Source: Allobosea sp. BH3 (GTDB lineage Bacteria > Pseudomonadota > Alphaproteobacteria > Rhizobiales > Beijerinckiaceae). From it: a stretch of 64,000 bases of DNA. Under the pieces are notes generated by a model that made no database searches, had not been told where the DNA came from, and saw only the letters and a list, made by a program, of their open reading frames with translations. Positions 1 through 8,989 of this stretch are shown here, piece by piece (positions within the stretch are counted from its first letter, which is position 1; every line of letters starts with the position of its first letter). The stretch lies in contig NZ_JAIMCA010000004.1 of assembly GCF_025499465.1 (NCBI RefSeq), positions 620,001-684,000 on the forward strand, read 5' to 3'. Made by a program: the position numbers and the translations under genes.

Positions 1-738
1 GAACAGGCTGTCGAAGCCCATCATCCGCGCCCCGGCCAGATCGGTCCGAACCGCGTCGCCGATCACCAGCACCCTGCCGGGCTCCACGCTGCGCCCGCCA
101 TGCGCTTCGGCCGCGGCAGCGAGCGCAAGGTCATAGGCCGGGCGATAGGGCTTGCCGGCCCAGGCGACCGAGCCGCCCAGTTCCTCATAGATCATGGCCA
201 GAGCCCCGGCGCAGGGCAGCAGATCCTCTCCGACATGCACGACGAGGTCGGGATTGCCGCAGACGAAGGGCAGGCCGCGCTCGGCGAAGCGGGCCAGCAG
301 CGGCCGGTACTGTTCGGGCTGCTCCGTGCGGTAGTCGAAGAGTTCGGTGGCGACGACGATGTCCGCCTTCTCCTCATCGACCAGCTCGACATCCTGCCCG
401 GCAAAGACCGAGCGGTCGCTTTCCCAGCCGATATGGTAGACGAGGCGGTGATGGCTTTCCGCGATCAGCGCGCGCGTGACGTCGCCGGAGGTGACGAGCC
501 TGTCCCAGGCGTCCCGCGGCACGCGTTTCTTGTCGAGCAGCTTCGCGACCTGTTCGGATGGAGCCGGTGCGTTCGACAACAGCACCACCGAGCCGCCCGC
601 CGCGCGGAAAGCGCTCAGCGCCGTGCAGGCCGGCTCCAGCGCCCAGACCCCGTCATGGACCACGCCCCAGACATCGCTGATCAGCACGTCGTAGCGAGCG
701 AGCAGCTCGCCCGCCCGCTCAAGCACCGGAACGCCCAT
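1..738 (-). CDS. HAD-IIA family hydrolase (3' end cut by window)
   Basis: This gene reads off the left edge with 246 codons visible and no stop. The start is the ATG at 738, which overlaps the stop of the upstream kinase gene by one base (TGATG), so the two are translationally coupled. The N-terminus has the HAD nucleophile motif DVWGVVHDG, and the visible end has GDAVRTDLAGA, the Asp-rich motif IV that binds magnesium. Between them lie a motif-II-like LLSNAP and a class IIA cap region. The protein resembles the NagD/TIGR01459 group of sugar-phosphate or nucleotide phosphatases. The substrate cannot be read from sequence. Pairing with a sugar kinase suggests carbohydrate-phosphate metabolism, which is inference. 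Confidence 0.85.
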   Translation of the reverse strand, partial: MGVPVLERAGELLARYDVLISDVWGVVHDGVWALEPACTALSAFRAAGGSVVLLSNAPAPSEQVAKLLDKKRVPRDAWDRLVTSGDVTRALIAESHHRLVYHIGWESDRSVFAGQDVELVDEEKADIVVATELFDYRTEQPEQYRPLLARFAERGLPFVCGNPDLVVHVGEDLLPCAGALAMIYEELGGSVAWAGKPYRPAYDLALAAAAEAHGGRSVEPGRVLVIGDAVRTDLAGARMMGFDSLF

Positions 739-1706
739 CAGCCCTTGGCTCCGGCGTTGTCGGCCTCGTCCGCGATGCGCGCCTCGACATCGGCCCGGCT
801 CGGCAGCGGCGCCACCGCGCCGTAGCCCTGCGTCGAGAGCGCTGCGGCGACATTGGCGTAGGCGCCGGCCGCAAACGCATCGCCCGTGCGCAGATATTCG
901 GCGAGGAAGGCGCCGTCATAGCAGTCGCCGGCGCCAGTGGCGTCGATGGCGTTGACCTTGATCGGCCGGAAGCGCTCGCGCCGCACCGGCGTCGCCACCA
1001 GCGAACCCTCATGACCGAGCGTCAGCGCCACGACGCGCGCGCCGAGGCCGAGATAGAAATCGGCGATGGCGTCGGGATTGTTGAGCCCGGTGAGTTGCGT
1101 CGCGTCGTCGAGACCGGGCAGCACGATATCGGCCATGCCGCAGGCGGCGTGGATGATGGCGCGAGCCCGCGTCAGCGGCCAGAGCTTGAGGCGCAGATTG
1201 GTGTCGTAGGCGGTCAGCACCCCGGCCTTGCGCGCCGTATCGAAGGCATCGAACACAGCATCGCAGGCGACAGCCGAAATCGCCTGGCTGATGCCGGAAG
1301 CCTGCACGATGCGCGCCGAGCGGATGAGATCCCGCGGCAGGTCGCGCGGGCCGTAGAGGCTCGCTGCCGAGCCGGCGCGCAGATAGGAGAAGACATGGCC
1401 GGAGGGGCCGTGATCGACAAAATAGAGCCCGGTCGGCGCGCTCGGATGCGTCGGGACATGGGCGTCGTCCACGCCCTCGCGCTTCCACAGTGCGCGGATC
1501 GAATGGCCGGCGGCATCGTCGCCGAGCGCGCCGAGATAGCCCACGGACATGCCCTGCCGTGCCGCCGCCACCGCGCAGTTCGACGTGTCGCCACCATGTC
1601 CGAACAGGAAGGCGCCGGTCTCGGCGCGGGTCGCGTTGAACTCGCCGAGCGGCTCGCCGAGGCAGAGAAGGTCAAAATGGCTGTCTGTCACGGGGCTCGA
1701 AACCAT
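738..1706 (-). CDS. PfkB-family sugar kinase, 2-keto-3-deoxygluconate kinase-like
   Basis: A 322-residue ribokinase-fold kinase. The N-terminal PfkB signature GHGGDTSNCAVAAAR is at residues 37-50. The C-terminal DATGAGDCYDGAF motif starts at about 255, with D261 as the expected catalytic base. YDTNLRLKLW at 167-176 matches the D-x-N-x-R-x-x-LW pattern typical of KDG kinases. The likely reaction is ATP-dependent phosphorylation of 2-keto-3-deoxygluconate or a related sugar acid in the cytoplasm. No dehydratase or aldolase gene is nearby to confirm the pathway, so the symbol is withheld. It is transcribed first in a two-gene unit with the HAD hydrolase. Length is normal for the family. Confidence 0.85.
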   Translation of the reverse strand: MVSSPVTDSHFDLLCLGEPLGEFNATRAETGAFLFGHGGDTSNCAVAAARQGMSVGYLGALGDDAAGHSIRALWKREGVDDAHVPTHPSAPTGLYFVDHGPSGHVFSYLRAGSAASLYGPRDLPRDLIRSARIVQASGISQAISAVACDAVFDAFDTARKAGVLTAYDTNLRLKLWPLTRARAIIHAACGMADIVLPGLDDATQLTGLNNPDAIADFYLGLGARVVALTLGHEGSLVATPVRRERFRPIKVNAIDATGAGDCYDGAFLAEYLRTGDAFAAGAYANVAAALSTQGYGAVAPLPSRADVEARIADEADNAGAKG

Positions 1707-1743
1707 TCAGCTGGCGCAAAAGCGTCGGGAGGCCCGCCTTCCT

Positions 1744-1848
1744 AGAGCATCGGACCGAAAAGTGGAATCGACTTTTCGGAACGATCCGATGCTGAAACAA
1801 GCGGCTAGATCGCCGCTTCGCGTCCGATAGGAGGCGCAGCGATCTGGA
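1744..1848. repeat. Palindromic mosaic element, full copy 1
   Basis: A near-perfect palindrome runs from AGCATCGGA (1746) to TCCGATGCT (1793), with inner arms around CCGAAAAGTGG and CTTTTCGG. It is followed by a second module containing AGATCGC and TTCGCGTCCGA and ending in GCGATCT. The same two-module layout recurs at 3080, 18603 and 36066. It resembles the intergenic mosaic elements (RIME type) of Rhizobiales. The family name is my inference. Confidence 0.75.
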
Positions 1849-1887
1849 GCATCGGCCTGAAAAAGGGAACGCGCTTTTCGGGCCGAA
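1849..1887. repeat. Palindromic mosaic element, short copy
   Basis: GGAGCATCGGCCTGAAAAAG and a matching GCGCTTTTCGGGCC arm form a second, diverged copy of the palindrome module, directly abutting the first. It ends two bases before the stop codon of the minus-strand coiled-coil gene. Confidence 0.6.
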
Positions 1888-1888
1888 C

Positions 1889-3007
1889 CTATTCGGCGGC
1901 TTCCTGCTTCGGTGGCAGGCTCATCAGCCGGTCGGCAAGGCGGACGATCTCTTGTCGCAGCGCTGCGCCGTCCTGTCTTGCCTCGGTGCCCGTCTTGCGC
2001 AGGTCGGAGATTTCTTCGCGCAGCCGCTCTCTTTCCTCCCGGCCCTGGCTCAGAGCGCCCTCCAGGGTCTGGAGTTCGGCATGCAACACCTCGATCTGGC
2101 TCTCGCGCTCACGCTGGCTGTCATGCAAGGCGGAGACCTCCTTCCGATGTCCGAGCTGGGCGGCGGCCAACTCTTCCCTGGCCGAAGCCAGCGCCTGCTC
2201 GCTCGACTGCTCCGCTTTGGCCAAAGCCGCTTCGCCGCGAGCGAGCCGATCCTCCGCCGCCGTCAACCGGGCCGCAAGCTGGTCGCGCTCGCCCTGCAGC
2301 ACCATAATCCGCGTTCGGTCCTCGACCTGGGCGACGCGCAGCGCTTCATGGGCATCGCGGCTGCCCGCAAGCTCGCGCTCCCGCCCTGCGAGCCGCGCTT
2401 CGACCTGCTCTATTGTCTCGCGTTCGCGCTTGAGCTCTTCGTTGCGCGCACTGAGATCCGCGCCGGTCCCCTTCAGCGCCGCCCGCGTCTCGCCCAGGAC
2501 CTCCTCAAGGCTCGCCAGATCCGCGACACGCTTGTCGAGGGTCGCATGGGTATCGACATGGCCGGCCTTTTCCGTTGCAAGGGCCGCACGGGTCTCCTCA
2601 AGCGTTCCCCGCGTCGAGGCCAGCTCGCCTTCGAGTTTGCCGATCCGCTGGTCCCGCTCGCTGCGCTCGCGCTCTAGCCGGCCGATCGTCATGTCGCGCT
2701 GGCCGAGCTCCTGCATTGCGCTGGCCTTGGCTGCGAAGCCACGCTCGGCTTCCTGCTCGACGGCGCGCATGCGCATGGCGAGCTCCGCCCGCAGATGGTC
2801 CCGGTCGGCCGCGATCTCGGCGAGCGACAGCGGAAACGCAGCCTCGGCGCGCTTCCGCGCCAGCCGGTCGGCCCGTCGCGACAGGGCCGGGACGGCAGCC
2901 AGCGCGAGCAGGCTCGCGCAAAGGAAGCCGAGCGCGAACAGCATGGCGGCTTCGATCAAGGCTACAGGCTCCTGGCTACGCAACGCGGGCTTGAGCGAAA
3001 CTGCCAT
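1889..3007 (-). CDS. Membrane-anchored coiled-coil protein
   Basis: 372 residues. One hydrophobic segment at about 20-42 (AAMLFALGFLCASLLALAAV) is followed by a basic stretch and then roughly 300 residues of charged, heptad-like sequence rich in Glu, Arg, Ala and Leu. The pattern is continuous coiled coil facing one side of the inner membrane. No catalytic motif is visible. Similar single-pass proteins with an AEAAFPLSLAEIAADRDHLR-type segment after the membrane anchor are, as far as I know, uncharacterised in Rhizobiales. A structural or scaffold role is possible but unproven. The gene stands alone between mosaic elements. Confidence 0.7.
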   Translation of the reverse strand: MAVSLKPALRSQEPVALIEAAMLFALGFLCASLLALAAVPALSRRADRLARKRAEAAFPLSLAEIAADRDHLRAELAMRMRAVEQEAERGFAAKASAMQELGQRDMTIGRLERERSERDQRIGKLEGELASTRGTLEETRAALATEKAGHVDTHATLDKRVADLASLEEVLGETRAALKGTGADLSARNEELKRERETIEQVEARLAGRERELAGSRDAHEALRVAQVEDRTRIMVLQGERDQLAARLTAAEDRLARGEAALAKAEQSSEQALASAREELAAAQLGHRKEVSALHDSQRERESQIEVLHAELQTLEGALSQGREERERLREEISDLRKTGTEARQDGAALRQEIVRLADRLMSLPPKQEAAE

Positions 3008-3079
3008 GCCGGCTCAGGCTTGGCCAGCAATTGTCGCCAATTGCCCTAACGCAGGAGCACGAGAAGAATGCCAGGCCGG

Positions 3080-3165
3080 CAGCATCGGGCCGAAAAGTGG
3101 AATCCACTTTTCGGATCAATCCGATGCGATAACCAAGAGAGAGATAGTCAGCACGCAGCGATCTA
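3080..3165. repeat. Palindromic mosaic element, copy 2
   Basis: The AGCATCGGG to CCGATGC palindrome (3081-3127) is followed by the second module, which ends in GCGATCTAG. The last three bases are the TAG stop codon (read on the minus strand) of the DUF1134 gene, so the element touches the coding sequence. Confidence 0.7.
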
Positions 3166-3759
3166 GAACGGGTTCCAGGTCGCGCTCGGCGTGAACTTGA
3201 GGTAGCCGAGATTGACGCCGAGCCGCCAGCCGAGGCCGGTGCGGATCGGCACCACCGTGATGCCCTCCGCCGTCAGCGCCGTGAAGCCGAAGCCGCCGAC
3301 GAAATAGGCCGAACCGTCCACGCCGGCAAAGCGCTGATAGAGCGCGTCGACCACCGGCAGATTATAGACGAGCATCATGGTGCGCGCGCCCTCGCCGCCG
3401 AAGTCGAAACCGATCGACGGCCCTTGCCAGAACACACGCCGATCGCCGGCATTGCGGGTGAAGAGCTGGCCCTCGCCATAGCGCAGCCCGCCGACGAAGG
3501 CGCCGGACGCCTCCTGGCCGAGCACATAGCCATTGGGCTCGCCCCAGCGCCGCACGGCTTCCTCGATCGTCAGCGCAAGCCCGCGCGAGACGTTGCCGAA
3601 GAATTTGTGGCCCGAGCCGACGAGCTCGTTCTGCGAGAAGGAACGCTGGTTGCTGTAGCCTTGGTTGCTCTGGGCGAGCGCCGGAGCAGCGAGCCCCGTC
3701 AGGCTGGTGCCTGCGACGGCGAGACCGCTCTTGATGAGATAGCGGCGGGTCTGGTTCAT
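3163..3759 (-). CDS. DUF1134 protein with Tat-type signal
   Basis: 198 residues from the ATG at 3759. GGAG lies 9 bases upstream of this ATG and only 3 bases upstream of an alternative ATG at 3765. An upstream in-frame extension to 3966 lacks a signal peptide and is rejected. The N-terminus, TRRYLIKSG then a hydrophobic run ending APALAQ, is a twin-arginine-like export signal. The mature part has the DUF1134 hallmarks GQEASGAFVGGLRYGEG, FWQGPSIGFDFGG and RTGLGWRLGVNLGYLKF, ending WNPF. The function of this family is unknown. It is common in Alphaproteobacteria and resembles YSC84-type exported proteins. Probably periplasmic. Confidence 0.85.
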   Translation of the reverse strand: MNQTRRYLIKSGLAVAGTSLTGLAAPALAQSNQGYSNQRSFSQNELVGSGHKFFGNVSRGLALTIEEAVRRWGEPNGYVLGQEASGAFVGGLRYGEGQLFTRNAGDRRVFWQGPSIGFDFGGEGARTMMLVYNLPVVDALYQRFAGVDGSAYFVGGFGFTALTAEGITVVPIRTGLGWRLGVNLGYLKFTPSATWNPF

Positions 3760-4052
3760 GGACATGATCTCCGGACAGGGGCCAGGCCGAAGCCCGGCGC
3801 CAAGGGCGGTTTGATCGTCCGGCCGATCGGCTCCGGGCGGATGCGATGCGAGCCGGAAGGCGGGCCGATCCTGGGCTGTCCGCCACTCGCCCGGCATGCA
3901 AAGCGCAAAACCCGGCGAATACGAATCAATTACGTAACGGGTTTGATACGCCGCAAATCTATCCAAGGGATGAAGATTGGAGACAGAAGCAGGCCCGGCA
4001 GAGCTTGCGAGCTTTCGACTCGCGCGAATCGGCCTCTAGAGGATTTGACGCG

Positions 4053-4571
4053 ATGAAGGCCGTAACATGGCGCGGTTTGCTGCCGCTGGCCGCTTGCCTG
4101 CTCTCCCTGGCTGCCGCCGGCCCGGCCGCGCGCGCCAACGCGCCGGGGCTGCCGGCCGACTTGCCGGCCCTGCCCGCGCTGGGTGAGTTGATGCAGCGCG
4201 ACCTGCGCACCGGGCTCGCCATCAACGGCTTCGACCCGGTCTCCTATCGTCTCGGGGGCAAGCCCGAGGCCGGCCTCGCTACATATGAGCTGATGCAGGA
4301 CGGTATCGTCTGGCGCTTTGCGTCGCAGGCCAATCTGGAAGCCTTCCGGGACGCGCCGGCGATCTATGCGCCGGCCTTCGCCGGCTTCGATCCGACCGGC
4401 GTCGCGGACGGCGTCGCGGTCGACAGCGATCCCAGCCAGTTCGCCATCGTCGGCTCCCGGCTCTTCCTGTTCCGGACGGCGGAGAACCGCCGCCGCTTCC
4501 TGCAGAATGCCGGGATGCTGGCCCAGGCCGAGGGGCGCTGGAGTTCCGTGCTGCGCTTCGTCGCGCGGTAA
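4053..4571 (+). CDS. Secreted YHS-type domain protein
   Basis: 172 residues starting at MKAVTWRGLL, the first ATG before a clear signal peptide that ends near ARANA. The longer in-frame ORF from 3846 is not supported. The mature protein has the YHS-like pattern AINGFDPVSYRLGG, then WRFASQANLEAFRDAPAIYAPAFAGFD. This pattern is seen in small exported proteins that are often linked with metal or haem stress. No Cys ligands are present, so metal binding is uncertain. It converges with cysQ and ends 11 bases from it. Confidence 0.75.
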   Translation: MKAVTWRGLLPLAACLLSLAAAGPAARANAPGLPADLPALPALGELMQRDLRTGLAINGFDPVSYRLGGKPEAGLATYELMQDGIVWRFASQANLEAFRDAPAIYAPAFAGFDPTGVADGVAVDSDPSQFAIVGSRLFLFRTAENRRRFLQNAGMLAQAEGRWSSVLRFVAR

Positions 4572-4581
4572 GCGGGCGACT

Positions 4582-5415
4582 TTAGCAGCCCGTATCGCCG
4601 GCGATCGCCCTGCGCGCGAGCGCTTCGCTGGAAGCCGCGACGAAGGGCGGATTGCGAAACTGCCTTTCCGCCACGCCATAATGCGGCCGCGCCCCGTCCA
4701 GCGTCAGCACAATCCCGCCCGCGGCCGAGAGGATCGCATCGCCGGCGGCAATGTCCCATTCCATCGTCTGGCCGCAGCGCACATGCAGGTCGGCCTCGCC
4801 CGACGCGATGATGCAGAACTTCACGGCCGATGAGAGCGGAATGCCCTTGCTGCAGCATACGGCAGCCGTGATGCCGTCGCTGCGACCATCGCCATGGAAA
4901 CGGCTGATCAGAGCGACCGGTCCGTCCTTGGGCAGGTCGCGGACCGCCACGGGCCGCGCCGGGCCGAGCGCGGAACCATCCGGCGCGAAATCCTGCGCAT
5001 AGGCGTGCTCGCCTGCGAACCAGAGCCGCCCCATCTCGGGGGCCGCGATCGCGCCTGCGATCGGCCTGCCCTCGCTCACCACGGCGATCGCCACGCAATA
5101 GCTGTCGCCGCCGGCCAGGAATTCGCGCGTGCCGTCGAGCGGATCGAGCAGGATGAAGATGGCGCCCGGAACCACGCTGCCGACGGTTTCCTCGCTGACG
5201 ATCGGAAAATCCGGCAGCAGCCGGGCCAGCGCCGCCTTCGCCGCATCGTCGGCCGCGAGATCGGCGGAGGAGACGGGCGAGCCGTCCTGCTTGAGCTTGA
5301 CCTCGCAGGCGGCCCGTTTCCCCAGGAGGACGGCAGCACTCAGCCTTGCGGCTTCCGCGAGTTTGCGCCCCAGCCCGTCGCGGTCCCGCAGGCGGGGGTC
5401 GTCACGGCCGATCAT
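4582..5415 (-). CDS. cysQ: 3'(2'),5'-bisphosphate nucleotidase CysQ
   Basis: An inositol-monophosphatase-fold enzyme of 277 residues from the ATG at 5415, where AAGGA sits 6 bases upstream. A start at 5433 would add six residues. Visible motifs are DGSPVSSADLAADD, IVSEE, LDPLDGTREFLAGG (metal-binding Asp residues) and MEWDIAAGDAIL near the C-terminus, in the usual order for CysQ. The expected role is hydrolysis of 3'-phosphoadenosine 5'-phosphate to AMP during sulfate assimilation. No sulfate genes are adjacent, so the exact substrate within the family rests on motif resemblance only. Confidence 0.85.
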   Translation of the reverse strand: MIGRDDPRLRDRDGLGRKLAEAARLSAAVLLGKRAACEVKLKQDGSPVSSADLAADDAAKAALARLLPDFPIVSEETVGSVVPGAIFILLDPLDGTREFLAGGDSYCVAIAVVSEGRPIAGAIAAPEMGRLWFAGEHAYAQDFAPDGSALGPARPVAVRDLPKDGPVALISRFHGDGRSDGITAAVCCSKGIPLSSAVKFCIIASGEADLHVRCGQTMEWDIAAGDAILSAAGGIVLTLDGARPHYGVAERQFRNPPFVAASSEALARRAIAGDTGC

Positions 5416-5592
5416 GGCCCATCCTTCGAACATTCACCCCGAGGGGCTGTGGAACCTCGCACGAATGTCGGCTCGGGGTCCCTAACAAGCGGTTCATATG
5501 GGGATTAACCACATGAAAACCAACATGACAGCATACCTGACAGCAAGGGCGCCCTACCCCAGGCGCATCGCAGAATGCAGGATTTCACCTCC

Positions 5593-6234
5593 ATGTCCGC
5601 TATCTCGCTCGACTCGCTCGATCTGGCCGCTCTTCTCTGCAGCCGCGTCTGCCACGACGTGATCAGTCCGGTCGGCGCGATTGTGAACGCCCTGGAGGTT
5701 CTGGAGGAGGATGACCCCTCCATGCGCGAATTCGCGCTCGAACTCATCAAGAAGAGCGCCCGCAACGCCTCGGCGCGGCTGCAATTCGCCCGCCTCGCCT
5801 TCGGGGCAGCGGGCTCGGCAGGGGCAATGATCGACCTAGGCGATGCCGGCAACGTCGCCAACGGCTTCCTCAACGACGAGAAGCTCTCGCTCGACTGGGA
5901 AGCGCCGCGCGCCCTCCTGCCGAAGAACCAGGTCAAGCTCCTGCTCAACCTTCTCGTCATCGCGGCGCAGGCCGTGCCGCGCGGCGGCAAGCTCGTCTCG
6001 CGCGCCATCGTCGAGGGCGAGCAGGGTTCGTTCGAGATCACCGCCACCGGCTCGCATGCGCGCATCCCCGCCCATGTCGAGGAATTGCTGGCCGGCAACG
6101 CGCCGGGCGGCACGATCGACGCCCATGCCGTCCAGCCGGTCTACGCCGGCATGGTGGCGCGGGCAGCGGACATGGATATCGCGATCTCGATCGAAGGCGA
6201 GACCGTGACCATCAAGGCCGGCAAGAAAAGCTGA
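5593..6234 (+). CDS. chpT: Histidine phosphotransferase ChpT
   Basis: The N-terminal helix carries LCSRVCHDVISPVGAI, the phospho-accepting His motif of ChpT. This is followed by a degenerate, ATPase-like C-terminal domain (NQVKLLLNLLVIAAQAVPRGG) that no longer has nucleotide-binding boxes. In Caulobacter ChpT shuttles phosphate from the hybrid kinase CckA to CtrA and CpdR. I chose MSAISLDSLDL as the start because homologues begin there and an AGGA precedes it by ten bases. An ATG at 5575 adds six residues. It sits just ahead of the chemotaxis operon and 6 kb from ctrA. cckA is not in the window. Confidence 0.92.
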   Translation: MSAISLDSLDLAALLCSRVCHDVISPVGAIVNALEVLEEDDPSMREFALELIKKSARNASARLQFARLAFGAAGSAGAMIDLGDAGNVANGFLNDEKLSLDWEAPRALLPKNQVKLLLNLLVIAAQAVPRGGKLVSRAIVEGEQGSFEITATGSHARIPAHVEELLAGNAPGGTIDAHAVQPVYAGMVARAADMDIAISIEGETVTIKAGKKS

Positions 6235-6349
6235 GGCGCGGGTGGTTTGGGGGCCGTTCCGCGACACGGAAGGCCCCTTCTCTCAACCGATCTTAAACCG
6301 TTCTCATGCTTAAGTTCCTGCAGCGTGTCGCGTTGAGTGATGTTCCTGC

Positions 6350-8989
6350 ATGGACGAGTTGCTGCAAGAGTTCCTGACGGAGACCGGCGAGAACCTCGAC
6401 ACGGTCGACCGGGAGCTCGTCCGCTTCGAGCAGGATCCCAATGACCGGGAAATCCTGCGCAACATCTTCAGGCTCGTCCATACGGTCAAGGGCACCTGCG
6501 GCTTCATTGGCCTGCCGCGCCTGGAAGCGCTGACCCATGCCGCGGAATCGGTGATCGGCCAGTTCCGCGACGGGGCCACCGTCAACACCATCGCCGTCAC
6601 CGCGATTCTCGAGACGATCGATCGGATCAAGGACATCCTCTCCGAGCTCGCCGAGAAGGGGCAAGAGCCGGAAGGCAACGACGAGACGCTGATCGCCGAG
6701 TTGCAGGCGCTGGCGGAACACGCCAGGAGCGAACTGCGCGCAACCGGCGCTGACCACTCGCTCGATCCCGTCGCCGCCTATCTGGCCCGCCACGGCCAGA
6801 CCGCTGACTTATCGCAAAACGTCCCGGCCGCAGAGCCTTCATCCGCGGCCACGCAAGAGGACCTCGTCTTCCGCAGCGCTCCCGGTCCGCATCGCGGCCG
6901 CGACGGCCGCATCGACGGCAGCGAAGGCTCCGCGGAGGATGGTGCCAGCTTCTCCCGCAGCGGTGGCCCCGCGACGCTCAGGGTCAATGTCGACACCATC
7001 GAGCATCTGATGACCATGGTTTCGGAGCTGGTGCTGACGCGCAACCAGCTCCTGGAGGTCGCCCGCCGGCAGGAGGATGCAGGGCTCAAGGGGCCACTGC
7101 AGCGCCTGTCGCTGATCACTGCCGAATTGCAGGACGGCGTCATGAAGACGCGGATGCAGCCCATCGGCAACGCCTGGTCGAAGCTGCCGCGCATCGTACG
7201 CGATCTCAGCGGCGAGCTCGGCAAGCGCATTGAGCTCGTCACGGAAGGTGCCGAGACAGAGCTCGACCGCCAGATCCTCGATCTGATCAAGGATCCGCTG
7301 CTCCACATGGTGCGCAACTGCGCCGACCACGCCATCGAGACGCCGGCGGAGCGTCGCTCGGCGGACAAGCCCGAGCACGGAACGATCCGGCTGGCGGCCT
7401 CCCACGAGGGCGGCTCCGTCTCGATTTCGATCTCGGACGACGGGCGCGGGCTCAATTTCCAGCGCATCCGCACCAAGGCAGTCGTCAACGGCCTGGCCAC
7501 CGAAGCGGAGGTCGAGAAGCTCAGCGACGCCCAGATCGCCCGCTTCATCTTCCAGCCAGGCTTTTCGACCGCCGAGAACGTGACGGCGATCTCCGGCCGC
7601 GGCGTCGGCATGGATGTCGTCAAGTCGAATGTCGACTCGATCGGCGGCACGGTCGACATCACAAGCCGGCCCGGCCTCGGCACGGCCATAACCATCAAGA
7701 TTCCGCTGACGCTCGCCATTGTCTCCGCCCTGATCGTGGTCGCGGGCGCGGAGCGCTACGCCATCCCGCAGCTCGCGGTCCGCGAACTGGTGCGGGTGAA
7801 GGCCGGGGACGACACCCATATCGAGGAGATCAACGGCGCGCCGGTGCTCCGGCTGCGTGGCCGCCTGCTGCCGATCGTTTCGCTCGGCGAGCTGATGCAC
7901 GCCCCGCGGACGGCGAGCGGCGACGGCTTCATCGTCGTCACCCAGATCGGCGAACGGCAGTTCGGCATTCTCGTCGACAGCGTCTTCCACACCGAGGAAA
8001 TCGTCGTGAAGCCGATGTCGAGCAAGCTTCGGCATATCCCGCTCTTCTCGGGCAACACCATCCTCGGCGACGGCGCCGTGGTCCTGATCGTCGATCCCAA
8101 CGGCGTCGCCAGCCTCGTCGGTGCGGCCATGGTGGACGAGAAGGGCGCGGACCCTCAGGATACCGCCAATGCCGCCCGGGAGGGCGGCGAACGCACCACG
8201 ATGCTGGTTTTCCGGGCCGGCGGCGGCCGCCTGCAGGCGCTGCCGCTCTCGCTGGTGACGCGGCTGGAAGAAGTCGATGCGAGCGAGTTCCAGCAGGGCG
8301 GAGGCCGCACGCTCCTGCATTATCGCGATCGCCTCGTCCCGGTGATGCCGGTTGCCGGTTCGGTCCTGCAGAGCCAGGGCGTCCAGCCCCTCGTCATCGT
8401 GTCCGACGGTGACCTGACCGTGGCGCTCGCCGTCGAGGCCATCGTCGACATCGTCGAGGAGAGCCTCGATCTCGAGATGGCGGCGGCGGATGAGCACGGC
8501 GTCATCGGCTCCGCGATGGTTCGGGGCCGCGCCACGGAAATCGTTGATCTCTCCCACTACCTGCCGCTCAACGAGCCCGGCTGGTTCGCCGGCCGCCGTG
8601 GCTCCATGGCGCCGGGTCGTGTGCTGCTGATCGAGCCTTCCGACTTCCTGCGGGAGATGCTGAGCCCCCTGCTCAAGGCCTCGGGCCACTCCCTCACGAT
8701 GAAGAGCGGGTTCGAGACGCCCGGCGCCGATGCCACGGAGGAACATTTCAGCACGGCCCTGATCGATCTCGATCGCGACGCTGACGCTGCCTTCGCTTTC
8801 GCGGCAGCTTTGCGGGAGCGGGCCGGCACTGACCGGCTGCGCATCATTGGCCTGACGACCTGCGCGACGCCGGATCTCTATGCCCGCTCCGGCCAGGCTG
8901 GCCTCGACGACATCGTCGCGAAGTTCGACCGTCGCGCGCTGCTGCGCGAACTGAATGCCGCCGGCGTGGATATCAGGAACGCAGCATGA
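6350..8989 (+). CDS. cheA: Chemotaxis histidine kinase CheA with C-terminal receiver-like domain
   Basis: 879 residues. The P1 HPt domain has HTVKGTCGFIG with phospho-His at 44. The dimerisation helices are near 202-270 (RVNVDTIEHLMTMVSELVLTRNQ). The ATPase domain at about 300-450 has HMVRNCADHAIE (N box), DDGRG and GRGVGMDVV. A first CheW-like domain spans about 451-600, a second divergent one spans about 614-745, and a receiver-like tail runs from about 756. There is no obvious P2 CheY-binding domain between P1 and P3. The receiver begins VLLIEPSDFL, so the usual acidic pair is E-P. Phospho-transfer to the tail is therefore uncertain. It is first in cheA-cheW-cheY-cheB-cheR. Confidence 0.95.
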   Translation: MDELLQEFLTETGENLDTVDRELVRFEQDPNDREILRNIFRLVHTVKGTCGFIGLPRLEALTHAAESVIGQFRDGATVNTIAVTAILETIDRIKDILSELAEKGQEPEGNDETLIAELQALAEHARSELRATGADHSLDPVAAYLARHGQTADLSQNVPAAEPSSAATQEDLVFRSAPGPHRGRDGRIDGSEGSAEDGASFSRSGGPATLRVNVDTIEHLMTMVSELVLTRNQLLEVARRQEDAGLKGPLQRLSLITAELQDGVMKTRMQPIGNAWSKLPRIVRDLSGELGKRIELVTEGAETELDRQILDLIKDPLLHMVRNCADHAIETPAERRSADKPEHGTIRLAASHEGGSVSISISDDGRGLNFQRIRTKAVVNGLATEAEVEKLSDAQIARFIFQPGFSTAENVTAISGRGVGMDVVKSNVDSIGGTVDITSRPGLGTAITIKIPLTLAIVSALIVVAGAERYAIPQLAVRELVRVKAGDDTHIEEINGAPVLRLRGRLLPIVSLGELMHAPRTASGDGFIVVTQIGERQFGILVDSVFHTEEIVVKPMSSKLRHIPLFSGNTILGDGAVVLIVDPNGVASLVGAAMVDEKGADPQDTANAAREGGERTTMLVFRAGGGRLQALPLSLVTRLEEVDASEFQQGGGRTLLHYRDRLVPVMPVAGSVLQSQGVQPLVIVSDGDLTVALAVEAIVDIVEESLDLEMAAADEHGVIGSAMVRGRATEIVDLSHYLPLNEPGWFAGRRGSMAPGRVLLIEPSDFLREMLSPLLKASGHSLTMKSGFETPGADATEEHFSTALIDLDRDADAAFAFAAALRERAGTDRLRIIGLTTCATPDLYARSGQAGLDDIVAKFDRRALLRELNAAGVDIRNAA

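Noticed and set aside
4582..5415. Calling cysQ an inositol monophosphatase (suhB)
   Set aside because: The motif set and spacing favour CysQ, although substrate overlap within the superfamily is known.
6285..6349. CtrA box before cheA
   Set aside because: Two TTAA sequences are present, but 13 bases apart instead of 7.
6839..8746. 635-codon open frame antisense to cheA
   Set aside because: It mirrors an unmistakable CheA. Long antisense frames are expected in GC-rich DNA. The product is Arg/Asp/His-rich with no domain.
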